From Kocuria carniphila (GTDB lineage Bacteria > Actinomycetota > Actinomycetes > Actinomycetales > Micrococcaceae), in NCBI RefSeq assembly GCF_004136555.1, contig NZ_NOIT01000021.1, positions 1 to 59,501 on the forward strand: a stretch of 59,501 bases of DNA, given 5' to 3'. The notes beneath the pieces are model-generated. The model saw only the letters and a program-made list of their open reading frames with translations, searched no databases and was not told the DNA's origin. A program made the translations under genes and the position numbers. Of the stretch, positions 25,673 to 34,580 are shown in pieces. Within the stretch, counting starts at the first letter, position 1. Each line of letters opens with the position of its first letter.

Positions 25673-28150
25673 ATGTCCACGGACGCTGAGCACTTCGACA
25701 TCCTGATCATCGGCGCAGGTCTGAGCGGAATCGGTGCTGCGTGCAAACTCCGGCAGGAGCATCCGCACAAGACCATCGGCATCCTGGAATCCCGTGATGC
25801 CACCGGCGGCACGTGGGATCTGTTCCGCTACCCGGGGGTGCGTGCGGATTCGGATCTGTACACCTTCGGGTACGAGTTCCGACCGTGGACCGGACCGCAG
25901 TCCATTGCCGAAGGCCCCGCCATCCTGCAATACATCCGCGACACCGCTCACGAATACGGCGTGAACGAGCTGATCCGCTTCAACCAGCGCATGGTCGCTG
26001 CCGACTGGTCCTCCGAACACAGTCACTGGTGCGTCACCGCGGAACGCACCGCCCGGGCGGCGCCCACGCAAGGTGACAGTGCGGCGTCGTCGGCGAGTAA
26101 TGAACCGAGCGGGACGGGCAAGTATCGGGAGGTCACCGCAACGTGGCTGTTCAATGCGACCGGTTACTACCGCTATGACCAGCCGAACGAACCCGACATC
26201 ACGGGACTGAGGCAGTTCGGCGGCACCGTGATCCACCCGCAGCTGTGGCCCCAGGACACGGAGGTGACGGGCAAGAACGTGGTGATCATCGGCAGCGGCG
26301 CCACCGCCGTCACCCTGCTTCCGTCGCTTGTGGAGCGGGGCGCGAACGTGACCATGGTGCAGCGCACGCCCAGCTACATCATTCCCGTCCCCAAGGAGAA
26401 TCAGCTGGCCAAAGCGCTCAAGCCGAGACTCGGTGAGGAGCGGACCTCGCATCTGGCGCGCGCGGTGGCCACCCGCCAGCAGCGGTTCCTGTGGAAGACC
26501 AGCAAGATCGCGCCGCACCTGGTCAAGGGCGCAATTGCCGCGGTCAACAAGTCGCAATTGCCCGACGACGTCTCCGTGAAGGAACACTTCAACCCGCCCT
26601 ATAAACCGTGGGATCAGCGCGTGTGCGTGGCACCGGGCGGGGATTTCTACCGCGCCCTCAAGTCCGAGGCGGGACACGTGGTCACGGGCACCATAGACGA
26701 AATCACCGAGACCGGCGTGCGCATGGAGAGCGGTGAGGACATCTCCGCGGACATCCTGATCACCGCCACGGGATTCAACGTGTTGTTGTTCGGTGGGGCC
26801 CGCTTCAGCTTGGACGGCGTACCCGCGGACCTCACCGAGAAAATCGCCTACCGCGGGGTGATGCTGAGCGACATGCCCAATTTCGCGTTCGCGATCGGGT
26901 ACACCAACGCGTCCTGGACGCTCAAAATCGGTTTGCTCGTGGATTGGTTCTCGCGCTTGCTCGCACACATGGACGGAATTGGCGCCGCCTCCGTGCGACC
27001 GCTCGCGCCGGAGGGCCTCAAGACCAAACCACTACTCGACTTCGACGCCGGGTACGTCCAACGCGCCCTGGACGGCCTCCCCAAGCAAGGCACCCGCAGC
27101 CCATGGCTCATGTCCATGAGTTATCTGGCGGACCGTCGCGAACTTCGGTCCCGGCCCGTGGTCGACGAGTTCTTGCGGTTCGACGACGCCGCCGCCCCCG
27201 TTCTCCAGGAACTGCCCACCTTGCTCGCGGGGCCGGGAGATTCGGGCGCGGAGGAAATCATTGATCTCGGTGACGGCCGCACCATGTGCGTTCGCATCGA
27301 TGGGCCCGTGGACGGCCCCGCGGTCATCATGATCACCGGCCTGGCCTTCGACCTCACCGCGTGGCCCATCTCGTTCGTGAAGTCCCTGGTCACAGAGGGG
27401 TTCCGCGTGGTGCGCATCGACAACCGGGACGAGGGCAGGTCCTTCCGTGCCACCTCCAAGGCGCCCTCCGCGCGACAGTTGCTGAGCGGCGACCTCCCCG
27501 AAGACCAGTACACCGTGGAGGACATGAGCGAAGACGTCGCGGACACCATGCGAGCGCTGAACATCGAGCGAGCGGACCTGATCGGTTTCTCCCTGGGCGG
27601 GATGATCGCGCAATCCTTGGCCGCTCATCATCCGCAGCTGGTGCGCCGGCTCGTCTCCATTTGTTCAACCACCGGCGATCCCGAAGTCGGCACCACCGCG
27701 ACCTCCACCGCCGCGATGCTGATGCTCCCCGGAGCGCCCAATCGTTCCGTGTACATCAGGGGCCGCACGATCATCGGACGGCACCTGGCGGGGCCGGGGT
27801 ACCCCATCGATGAAGCCTACGAGGCCCAGTTGGCCGCGGCCCACTGGGATCGATCGCTCAACCCGCACGGCGAATCGGCGGCCATGCGGCGTCAGATCGG
27901 AGCGATCCGTGCGTCAGGAAACCGTGCGGAGGTGCTCTCGGACATCACCGCGCCCACACTGGTGATTCACGGTGACAAGGACAAGATCGTGCGCCCTGAT
28001 GGCGGGCCCGCGACCGCGGAGGCCATTCCGGGTGCCACGTTCATCGAGATCCCCGGCATGGGTCATCAGTTGCATCCCGCGCTGATGCCCACCCTGCTCG
28101 GGTACGTCAACGAACACCTCGTGGCCCCGGCACAACGCCCCACTTCATGA
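25673..28150 (+). CDS. Baeyer-Villiger-type flavin monooxygenase fused to an alpha/beta hydrolase
   Basis: 825 aa. Residues 1 to about 490 are a class B flavoprotein monooxygenase: GAGLSGIG for FAD, GSGATAVT for NADPH, and the Baeyer-Villiger fingerprint FGGTVIHPQLWP at 182-193. Residues about 527-820 form an alpha/beta hydrolase: nucleophile elbow GFSLGG with S640, an acid at D768 or D770 in HGDKDK, and H798 in GMGHQ. Together they could turn a ketone into an ester and then hydrolyse it, in the cytoplasm. The frame is continuous, with no stop at the junction. Its 3' end overlaps the convergent acyltransferase gene by 44 bp. The substrate is unknown. Confidence 0.9.
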   Translation: MSTDAEHFDILIIGAGLSGIGAACKLRQEHPHKTIGILESRDATGGTWDLFRYPGVRADSDLYTFGYEFRPWTGPQSIAEGPAILQYIRDTAHEYGVNELIRFNQRMVAADWSSEHSHWCVTAERTARAAPTQGDSAASSASNEPSGTGKYREVTATWLFNATGYYRYDQPNEPDITGLRQFGGTVIHPQLWPQDTEVTGKNVVIIGSGATAVTLLPSLVERGANVTMVQRTPSYIIPVPKENQLAKALKPRLGEERTSHLARAVATRQQRFLWKTSKIAPHLVKGAIAAVNKSQLPDDVSVKEHFNPPYKPWDQRVCVAPGGDFYRALKSEAGHVVTGTIDEITETGVRMESGEDISADILITATGFNVLLFGGARFSLDGVPADLTEKIAYRGVMLSDMPNFAFAIGYTNASWTLKIGLLVDWFSRLLAHMDGIGAASVRPLAPEGLKTKPLLDFDAGYVQRALDGLPKQGTRSPWLMSMSYLADRRELRSRPVVDEFLRFDDAAAPVLQELPTLLAGPGDSGAEEIIDLGDGRTMCVRIDGPVDGPAVIMITGLAFDLTAWPISFVKSLVTEGFRVVRIDNRDEGRSFRATSKAPSARQLLSGDLPEDQYTVEDMSEDVADTMRALNIERADLIGFSLGGMIAQSLAAHHPQLVRRLVSICSTTGDPEVGTTATSTAAMLMLPGAPNRSVYIRGRTIIGRHLAGPGYPIDEAYEAQLAAAHWDRSLNPHGESAAMRRQIGAIRASGNRAEVLSDITAPTLVIHGDKDKIVRPDGGPATAEAIPGATFIEIPGMGHQLHPALMPTLLGYVNEHLVAPAQRPTS

Positions 28151-29420
28151 TGACCAGGCACACCACGGATCCCGCAGCACCCCAGAGCACCAGGGCCGGA
28201 GTCAACAGAGTGACGATCTCCAGCAGCGGCGGGACCACCGCGCAAATCAACCCGACGAGGACGGCCAGCGGTGTCAGCCGTAGCTTGCCCCACGGCTTGG
28301 CCGAAGCTCGCTCCACTCGGAGCAACGCCGTGGCCACGACCAGCACGGCCACCCAGCACAACACAGCGAGCGGGATCCGCAACAACCACCACTGCGCTGA
28401 ACCGGGAACCGGATCGTAACCGCCCGCGAAGAACCACGCGGCCATCACCAGGATGATCACCGGCAGGTGCCACAGGTAAATGGTCATGGCACGGGTTCCC
28501 ACCACATACGTGACCGCCTGAGCGGGCCGCCAGTGCATGAGTCGGTTGAGGGCCGGGGTGAACACCTGCAGCAGGCACGCTTGGGCCAGCCCCAACAACA
28601 CCATGCACACCGTGGGCGGGTTCAGGTTGGTGAGCATGTCCGGGGCATAACGCCCTGAGAACACGCACACGGCCAGCAGCGCGTAGCAAGCGGCGACGAT
28701 CAGAAGCAGCGTGAGCGTGCCGCGGGTCGCAAACCATCCGTCCGCCCGGAAGAACCCGAGTTGCTGAATGAGCGGCCACACGAACAGCATGTTCAGCAGC
28801 CCCCACCACTGCTGATCCGTGGCCATCCGCAAGAGATCCACTGCGACCACGCACGAGAGCAAGAACCAGCACCACACCCAGCCCATGCGTTCGTGCAATT
28901 CCAAGAAGGCGGGCGCCAGCGCTTGCGCGATCAGATACGCCGCCAAGAACCACAGGGGCATTCCCATGCCGGACAGCGCGAACGTCACGAGCTCTTCGCC
29001 TACCCCGAGCGCCAAGGCCGCCATGGCGCTGATCGCGAAGACCAGCCACAGCACGGCCGCCGGTTGCATGAGTCGCAGCGTGCGTTCCCGCACGTATTCC
29101 GCCGGTGCGGCTCCCCTGGCTCGACGCCGCCGCAGCGCCCCCGCCGTGGCTACGCCGCCCACCACGAAGAACAGCGGCATGACCTGCAGGATCCACGTGG
29201 CCCACCAGTACCAGGCCTGTTCCTCGGGGACCAGCACGGAAACGAGTTCGCCGGTGTCCGGATCCGCAGTGAGAGTGACCATGAGCAAATGAATGAACAC
29301 CACCGCGATCACGCATCCCACGCGTGCAGCGTCCGAGGCGAGGTCACGGTCCGCGAGCGCCACGGAGCCATTGGCCCGGGTGGGGGCGGAGTGGGTCTGA
29401 ACGCCGTCGCTCATGAGCAT
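28107..29420 (-). CDS. Acyltransferase family 3 membrane protein
   Basis: About 435 aa with ten or more hydrophobic segments. The first helix reads RVGCVIAVVFIHLLM, with the conserved His of the acyltransferase-3 (OafA/WecH) family, and later RAMTIYLWHLPVII is a typical late motif. Such proteins O-acylate sugars or envelope lipids from the cytoplasmic pool. The start could be ATG 29420 or 29414; no strong ribosome-binding site decides. It is transcribed toward the monooxygenase-hydrolase gene, and their ends overlap. Confidence 0.8.
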   Translation of the reverse strand: MLMSDGVQTHSAPTRANGSVALADRDLASDAARVGCVIAVVFIHLLMVTLTADPDTGELVSVLVPEEQAWYWWATWILQVMPLFFVVGGVATAGALRRRRARGAAPAEYVRERTLRLMQPAAVLWLVFAISAMAALALGVGEELVTFALSGMGMPLWFLAAYLIAQALAPAFLELHERMGWVWCWFLLSCVVAVDLLRMATDQQWWGLLNMLFVWPLIQQLGFFRADGWFATRGTLTLLLIVAACYALLAVCVFSGRYAPDMLTNLNPPTVCMVLLGLAQACLLQVFTPALNRLMHWRPAQAVTYVVGTRAMTIYLWHLPVIILVMAAWFFAGGYDPVPGSAQWWLLRIPLAVLCWVAVLVVATALLRVERASAKPWGKLRLTPLAVLVGLICAVVPPLLEIVTLLTPALVLWGAAGSVVCLVIMKWGVVPGPRGVR

Positions 29421-29532
29421 CAGTGTATGCAGGTACACACGTGTGTTGGAGGAAGCCGCGCGTTGGTGGAGTGAGATGACGCCGCCCGCTTCGACTTCAC
29501 TGGCCGCCTCCAACGCGAGCCCGAACGCCGGA

Positions 29533-29550
29533 GGTGGGGAAAACCCCACC
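29533..29550. promoter_or_regulatory. Perfect palindrome between acyltransferase and histidine kinase genes
   Basis: GGTGGGG at 29533-29539 and CCCCACC at 29544-29550 flank AAAA. It lies 53 bp before the kinase start and 113 bp from the acyltransferase start. It could be an operator for the two-component system or another regulator; no T tract argues against a simple terminator. Confidence 0.45.
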
Positions 29551-29602
29551 CCGACTCGGTGGCTAGCTCTGGCGCGGAAAACAGGGGCAGAACCGTAGCG
29601 TT

Positions 29603-31192
29603 ATGGACATGACCACTCCAGACCCGCGCCCGACTCCACCGTGGGAACCCACGGAAGCGATTCCGGCAGACACGCAGCACACCCGCCCCTTGCCGCCGCA
29701 CGGAACTCCGCAGCCGCCACAGCCGCCGCAGTCTCCGGCTCCTTCACGCGGCTCTTCTACCGTCTCCCAGGACTCCGTACGCGAGTGGAGCACCTTCTCT
29801 CCCAAGACCATGTTCTTCGGAGCCACGGACCTGGTCATTGACGCACTACTGAACTTCTTCTGGATCATCGTGATCGGCACCCTGATCTTCACGGGTGTCG
29901 CCATGATCCCCGCGGTGGGTCTGGGCCTGCTGGTCCTGGCCGGAACCGTGTACGTGATCTGGGCGGCGGTGTGGCTGGAACGGCGGCGCTCGGCGTCGTC
30001 GTTCGGCCTGGACCTGCGTGACCCGCAGCGGCGCCGCACGCCGCGCACGGACTGGGTGCGCGTTCCCCACCAACTGTGGTTGGACGCGACCGACAGCTCC
30101 ATGTGGCTGGGTTTCCTGCACCTGATCCTCACGTTCATCCTGGGTGCGCTGGCCGTGTTCTCGCTCGTGACCATTGGCGCGGGCATCGTGGGCGCGTTCT
30201 CGCCGCTGTTCGCTCCGGAGAACTCCATTGCGCAGCGCTTCTTCACCCCGGTTCAGGGGTGGCCCGAATGGACCGGCGTGCTGGCAAGCATTCTGGGCCT
30301 CCTGATCGGCGTAGTCCTACTGGCCCTGCTCACCCTGGCCCACCGCGGCCTGTCCGCTACCCTGCTGCGGATGAGCGAGTCGGCAGCTCTCCGCCGCGAG
30401 GCCGCCGAGGCTCGCCGCCAGGTCGAATACGCGACCGAGGCCCGCGAATCCGCGGTCCGCGGCGCCCACACCGAACGCTCCCGCATCGAACGCGACCTGC
30501 ACGACGGCGTTCAGCCCCAGCTGGTGTCGGTGGCCATGAACCTCTCGATGGCCAAGTCGCGCATCGACACCGACCCCGCCTACGCCAAGGAACTCGTGAG
30601 CGAGGCGCACGGAACCACCAAGGCCGCTATCACGGAGCTCCGCCGCCTGGCGCGCGGTTTCCACCCGGCGGTTCTGGAGGATCGCGGGCTCGACGCCGCC
30701 ATCTCCGCGGTTGCCGCTCAGGCCCCGTTCCCGGTCAACGTGAACGTGAACGTCCCCCGACTGACGCCCGAGACCGAGGCCGCCGTGTACTTCGCGGTCT
30801 CCGAGTCCCTCACCAATGCCATCAAGCACTCCGGTGCCCGCACCGCTGACGTGGCCGTCTCCATCCAGGACGGTGACATCCCAGGCACCTCCACCGTGGT
30901 GGCGGGAATCCGCGACTACGGCCGCGGCGGCGCACGGGTGGTACCCGGTGGTGGCCTGTCCGGCATCGAAGACCGGATCCGCTCCGCGGGCGGCCAGTTC
31001 TTCTTGAACTCCCCCACGGGTGGGCCCTCCGAGGTCATCGTGCAGCTCCCGCTGAACACACCGGCTCGCACCGGCACCAGCGCCAACGCCAACCAACCGG
31101 ACCGTCACGACTCCGACAGCAACGAGTCCGACCGCAACGTGCGGTCGGGCAGCCGGGCCGCGAGCGACGTCGTCGAAAATCAAGGAGCGTGA
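29603..31192 (+). CDS. NarL-type sensor histidine kinase
   Basis: 529 aa. After a Pro-rich cytoplasmic N-terminus (about 1-65) come four hydrophobic segments, then a HisKA_3 domain with the phospho-acceptor His in RSRIERDLHDGVQPQLVSVAMNL, and a HATPase domain with SESLTNAIKHSG and GGGLSGIEDR. The last 60 residues are an Asn/Asp/Ser-rich tail. It autophosphorylates and signals to the response regulator 4 nt downstream. No large extracytoplasmic sensor domain is seen, so it probably senses the membrane or an intramembrane partner. The start could be ATG 29603 or 29609. Confidence 0.9.
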   Translation: MDMTTPDPRPTPPWEPTEAIPADTQHTRPLPPHGTPQPPQPPQSPAPSRGSSTVSQDSVREWSTFSPKTMFFGATDLVIDALLNFFWIIVIGTLIFTGVAMIPAVGLGLLVLAGTVYVIWAAVWLERRRSASSFGLDLRDPQRRRTPRTDWVRVPHQLWLDATDSSMWLGFLHLILTFILGALAVFSLVTIGAGIVGAFSPLFAPENSIAQRFFTPVQGWPEWTGVLASILGLLIGVVLLALLTLAHRGLSATLLRMSESAALRREAAEARRQVEYATEARESAVRGAHTERSRIERDLHDGVQPQLVSVAMNLSMAKSRIDTDPAYAKELVSEAHGTTKAAITELRRLARGFHPAVLEDRGLDAAISAVAAQAPFPVNVNVNVPRLTPETEAAVYFAVSESLTNAIKHSGARTADVAVSIQDGDIPGTSTVVAGIRDYGRGGARVVPGGGLSGIEDRIRSAGGQFFLNSPTGGPSEVIVQLPLNTPARTGTSANANQPDRHDSDSNESDRNVRSGSRAASDVVENQGA

Positions 31193-31196
31193 CCCC

Positions 31197-31853
31197 GTGC
31201 GTATCGTGATCGCCGAAGACGCCGTGCTGCTGCGAGCCGGCCTGGTCCGTCTCCTCACCGACGCCGGCCACCAAGTGGTCGCCGAAACCGACACCGCCGA
31301 GGGTCTCGTGAAGGCCGTGGAGGAACACCGGCCGGACTTTGCGCTGGTGGACGTGCGGCTCCCACCGTCCTTCACGGACGAGGGCATTCGCGCCGCGGTC
31401 CTCATCCGCTCCGCGCACCCGCAGGTGGCCGTGCTCGTGCTCTCCCAGTACGTGGAGGAGCGTTACGCGTCCGAGCTGATTGCCTCGCGCCGCGAAGGCC
31501 TGGGTTATCTACTCAAGGACCGTGTGGCGGACGTGGACCAATTCCTGGAATCCGTGCAGACCGTGGGCGAGGGCGGAACCGTCCTGGACCCCGAGGTGCT
31601 GACCCAGATTCTGGTGCGCTCCCGCCAGCGTGAGGACCTGGAACTGCTGTCGCCCCGCGAGCGCGAGGTCCTTGGGCTGATGGCGCAGGGCCTGTCCAAC
31701 GCGTCCATCGCCACGAATCTGTACCTGACCGAATCGGCCGTGGAAAAGCACATCGGCTCGATCTTCACGAAGCTCGGGGTGACGTCAGCGTCCGGCAACC
31801 GCCGTGTGCTGGCCGTTCTCAAGTACCTGGGCTACCCGGACCACTCCCTTTAG
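31197..31853 (+). CDS. NarL/LuxR family response regulator
   Basis: 218 aa. The receiver domain has acidic residues E7 and D8 and the phosphorylation site D52 in LVDVRLP. The C-terminal LuxR-type HTH is LSPREREVLGLMAQGLSNASIATNLYLTESAVEKHIGSIFTKLG. GTG start; AAGGAG lies upstream within the end of the kinase gene. It is the partner of the upstream kinase. Confidence 0.92.
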   Translation: MRIVIAEDAVLLRAGLVRLLTDAGHQVVAETDTAEGLVKAVEEHRPDFALVDVRLPPSFTDEGIRAAVLIRSAHPQVAVLVLSQYVEERYASELIASRREGLGYLLKDRVADVDQFLESVQTVGEGGTVLDPEVLTQILVRSRQREDLELLSPREREVLGLMAQGLSNASIATNLYLTESAVEKHIGSIFTKLGVTSASGNRRVLAVLKYLGYPDHSL

Positions 31854-31862
31854 GACACCGCC

Positions 31863-33068
31863 ATGAGCACACATTTTCCTCCCTCCCAGCCCGACGGCGC
31901 TCCCCACGGATCGCCCGAACCCTCACCCCGGGTGCCTTACGATTCCTCGCGCGCTGCGGGACCGCACCCCACCAACCCGCCCATCAACCGAGGTCAGCGC
32001 CGCGGCTGGAACACAGCGACCGGCATCATCGGCGGATTGGGTGCGCTGACCCTGTTGGTGGGCGGCGCGGGTGCCGCAACAGCCGCGGTGATGACCCAGG
32101 AACGCACCGACACCTGGACCGCTTCCTCCGAGGCCTCGAAGATCGTGGTGGATTCGGACAGCGCCAACGTTCGCGTCCTCACGAGTCCCACGGTCGAGAA
32201 CGTTGAGGTCAAGTGGCAGGAATTCGGCTGGGGCCTGGGCGACCAGCGTGCGCCCCAGGAATCCGACGGCGTGATCCGCGTGGACGCAGCCGAGCAGACC
32301 TCGCGGTGGAACAGCGCCATCAACAACATCGAGATCACGGTGCCGGAGAGTGACACTGACACCTCCCTCGACCTCACCGCGGAACACGGGCTGGTGCATG
32401 TGACCGGTGCGTTCGATGAGATCACCGCCACGTCCAAGTTCGGCTCCGTGAGTGCGGATTCCGTCAAGGCCTCAGTGATTGACGCCCGAACCACCAACGG
32501 TCAGGTGCTGCTGGACGGCATCGAGGTCAGCGACCGGTTGGACGCCCACACCCGCAACGGCTTCACCTCGGTGCGGGCAACCGGCGAGGCACCGAAGCAG
32601 AGCTCAGTGACTGCCGAGTCCGGGGTCTACGAGCTCAAGCTGCCCACCGCCGACTACTGGTACCCGGCCAGCTCCCAGCAGGGCTTCGACGACCCGCGCT
32701 CCCCGGAGACGGTCACCCCCGATCGCAGGCAGTGGAACGATTCGTTTGACTCGCGCTTCGACAACGACGCCGCTCCTTCGCCTTCCGTGAGCCCGTCGGC
32801 TTCCGCGAGCGCGTCGCCGAGCGCCGGGGCCTCGAGCAAGGCCAGCGCGGCGCCGTCGAACTCCGCGCGTGACGAGAACGGAATCGCAACCGCCTGGACC
32901 AGCCAGGACGCCTGTGAAACCGCGCCCGATGGCCGTCCGTGCTTGTTCGTTGCGGGTGAGCCGGCGAGCGCGCAAGACAGCGCGGACATGCGCTACTGGC
33001 GCGAAGAGTGGAGCTCCGCCTACGACGAGGCCATGTCGGAGAACCCCTGGGAGTTCCGGAACAACTAG
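31863..33068 (+). CDS. DUF4097-like membrane-anchored protein with Ser/Ala-rich linker
   Basis: 401 aa. A Pro-rich cytoplasmic start is followed by one transmembrane segment (about 52-76) and an extracellular beta-rich region typical of DUF4097 adhesin-like repeats (SANVRVLTSPTVENVEV, LDLTAEHGLVHVTG, IDARTTNGQVLLDGIE). After it comes a PSPSVSPSASASASP linker and a short C-terminal part with two Cys. It follows the response regulator by 9 nt, so it belongs to the same operon. DUF4097/LiaF-like proteins often accompany such systems as sensors or envelope-stress effectors; its exact role is unknown. Confidence 0.75.
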   Translation: MSTHFPPSQPDGAPHGSPEPSPRVPYDSSRAAGPHPTNPPINRGQRRGWNTATGIIGGLGALTLLVGGAGAATAAVMTQERTDTWTASSEASKIVVDSDSANVRVLTSPTVENVEVKWQEFGWGLGDQRAPQESDGVIRVDAAEQTSRWNSAINNIEITVPESDTDTSLDLTAEHGLVHVTGAFDEITATSKFGSVSADSVKASVIDARTTNGQVLLDGIEVSDRLDAHTRNGFTSVRATGEAPKQSSVTAESGVYELKLPTADYWYPASSQQGFDDPRSPETVTPDRRQWNDSFDSRFDNDAAPSPSVSPSASASASPSAGASSKASAAPSNSARDENGIATAWTSQDACETAPDGRPCLFVAGEPASAQDSADMRYWREEWSSAYDEAMSENPWEFRNN

Positions 33069-33096
33069 CTCGTTACCGTCAGCTCCCCGCACGGCC

Positions 33097-33136
33097 AGCG
33101 GGCCCGTACCTCCAGGTGAGGTGCGGGCCCGCTTTC
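33097..33136 (+). terminator. Terminator after the two-component operon
   Basis: A long GC-rich stem (AGCGGGCCCG with CGGGCCCGCT, extended by ACCTC and GAGGT) is followed by TTTC. It closes the three-gene operon. Confidence 0.75.
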
Positions 33137-33170
33137 ACGTCGTATTGACTCAGGCCATACGCTGGTTCCC

Positions 33171-34355
33171 GTGAGTCCATCGCGCATCCTCAAAGCCCGC
33201 ATCGCCGTGTCGCTGCTGTTCCTGACCAACGGTGCGATTTACGCGAACCTGCTGCCGCGGCTTCCGGAGATCAAGGACATGTTCGAGCTGACCAACGCGA
33301 TGTACGGGCTGGTGCTGATCGCGCTGCCCATCGGTGGTGTGGTGGCGGGGCCGTTACCCGCGCCGATCATCCGACGCTTCGGAACCGCCCGAGCTGCCGC
33401 CGTGGGATCCGTACTCCTGGCGGGTTCAGTGTTTTTTGCGGCCTCCATTCCACACGTGGCGGTGTTCTTCGTGGGGCTGCTGCTGGCGGGTGCGTTGGAC
33501 GCCGTTGTCGACACCGCTCAAAATGCCCAGGGTCTGCGGGTGCAACGTTTGGCCGGAGTCTCGATCATCAACTCGATGCACGCCTTGTGGAGTGTGGGTG
33601 CCGTGCTGGGCGGGCTCATGGGCACCGCGGCGATCGCGCTGCACTTACCGCTGCCTTTGCACCTGGCGCTCAGCGGCGTCCTGTTCGCGGCGGTGGCCCT
33701 GGGTGCCATGCGGTTCTCCCTCCCGGACAGTCACGAAGTTCCCGCGGAGGTCATGACGGATACCGCTGGTGTGCCCATCATCCCCGCGGGTGCGGGCAAG
33801 GCGCTGCTGGCGCTCGTGCCTTTCGCTGTGATTGCGATGTCCGGGGTGCTGGTCGAAGACATCGGCAACAACTGGGGTGCCGTGTATCTTCGTGACACTC
33901 TGGACGCTCCGGTGACCGTGATGGGTTTCGCCTACGTGGTGATGGTGAGTGCGCAGTTCATCGGACGGCTGCTGGGCGACCGGATGATCAATGCCTTCGG
34001 GGAAGTGAACATCACGCGCTTCGGTGGTGCCCTGATCTTCCTGGGCATGGGCACCGTGATCATCGCGGCCAACGTTCCCATGGCCCTGGTGGGCTTCGGC
34101 CTGGCCGGTTTCGGTTGCGCGACCCTGGTGCCCAGCGCCTACGCCGCGGCAGACCGCGCTCCCGGGCTCAAACCCGGAACCGGACTCACCCTGGTCAGCT
34201 GGAGCATGCGCGTGATCTTCCTGATCTCGCCTCCGCTGGTGGGTGCTCTGGCGGACTCCGTGGGGTTGCGACTGGCCATCCTCTTCGTGCCTCTTATGGG
34301 CCTGTTGGCGATCGTCTTCGCCCGGTCGTTGCGGATCCGCGGCAGGGGCCGCTAG
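33171..34355 (+). CDS. MFS transporter
   Basis: 394 aa with twelve predicted helices and duplicated six-helix architecture. LLPRLPEIKDMFELTNAMYGLVLIALPIGGVVAGPL is typical of FucP/YbjJ-like major facilitators, which move sugars or small metabolites. GTG start with no clear Shine-Dalgarno sequence. The substrate is not evident. The 54-bp palindrome begins 60 bp after the stop. Confidence 0.8.
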   Translation: MSPSRILKARIAVSLLFLTNGAIYANLLPRLPEIKDMFELTNAMYGLVLIALPIGGVVAGPLPAPIIRRFGTARAAAVGSVLLAGSVFFAASIPHVAVFFVGLLLAGALDAVVDTAQNAQGLRVQRLAGVSIINSMHALWSVGAVLGGLMGTAAIALHLPLPLHLALSGVLFAAVALGAMRFSLPDSHEVPAEVMTDTAGVPIIPAGAGKALLALVPFAVIAMSGVLVEDIGNNWGAVYLRDTLDAPVTVMGFAYVVMVSAQFIGRLLGDRMINAFGEVNITRFGGALIFLGMGTVIIAANVPMALVGFGLAGFGCATLVPSAYAAADRAPGLKPGTGLTLVSWSMRVIFLISPPLVGALADSVGLRLAILFVPLMGLLAIVFARSLRIRGRGR

Positions 34356-34414
34356 CTCCCCGCCGCTAGTCCGCTGTCCCCACCGCGCCTCCAGCCACCA
34401 GCCACCAGCCTGAG

Positions 34415-34468
34415 TTAAGGTTCCCTATTACGTTTTCGGAGGCGAAATCCGGTAATACGGAACCTTAA
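34415..34468. repeat. 54-bp palindrome, family D, upstream of the nuclease-fold gene
   Basis: The left arm TTAAGGTTCCCTATTAC (34415-34431) pairs with 34452-34468 with a single mismatch. The centre also folds (TTTCG with CGAAA around GAGG), so almost the whole 54 bp is one hairpin. It has the same arms and exact length as the element at 35576-35629. It could also act as a terminator for the MFS gene, but the shared sequence points to a repeat family. Confidence 0.85.
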
Positions 34469-34580
34469 AACGTCACCAATGTCCAGACACAGTTCCGTCA
34501 CCGAGGCCCTGAGAGACGGCGGAACCGCAGCCTGTGGATAACGAAATCCGCGTTGGCGGGTATTCGCGTAGGTTCCAGGC

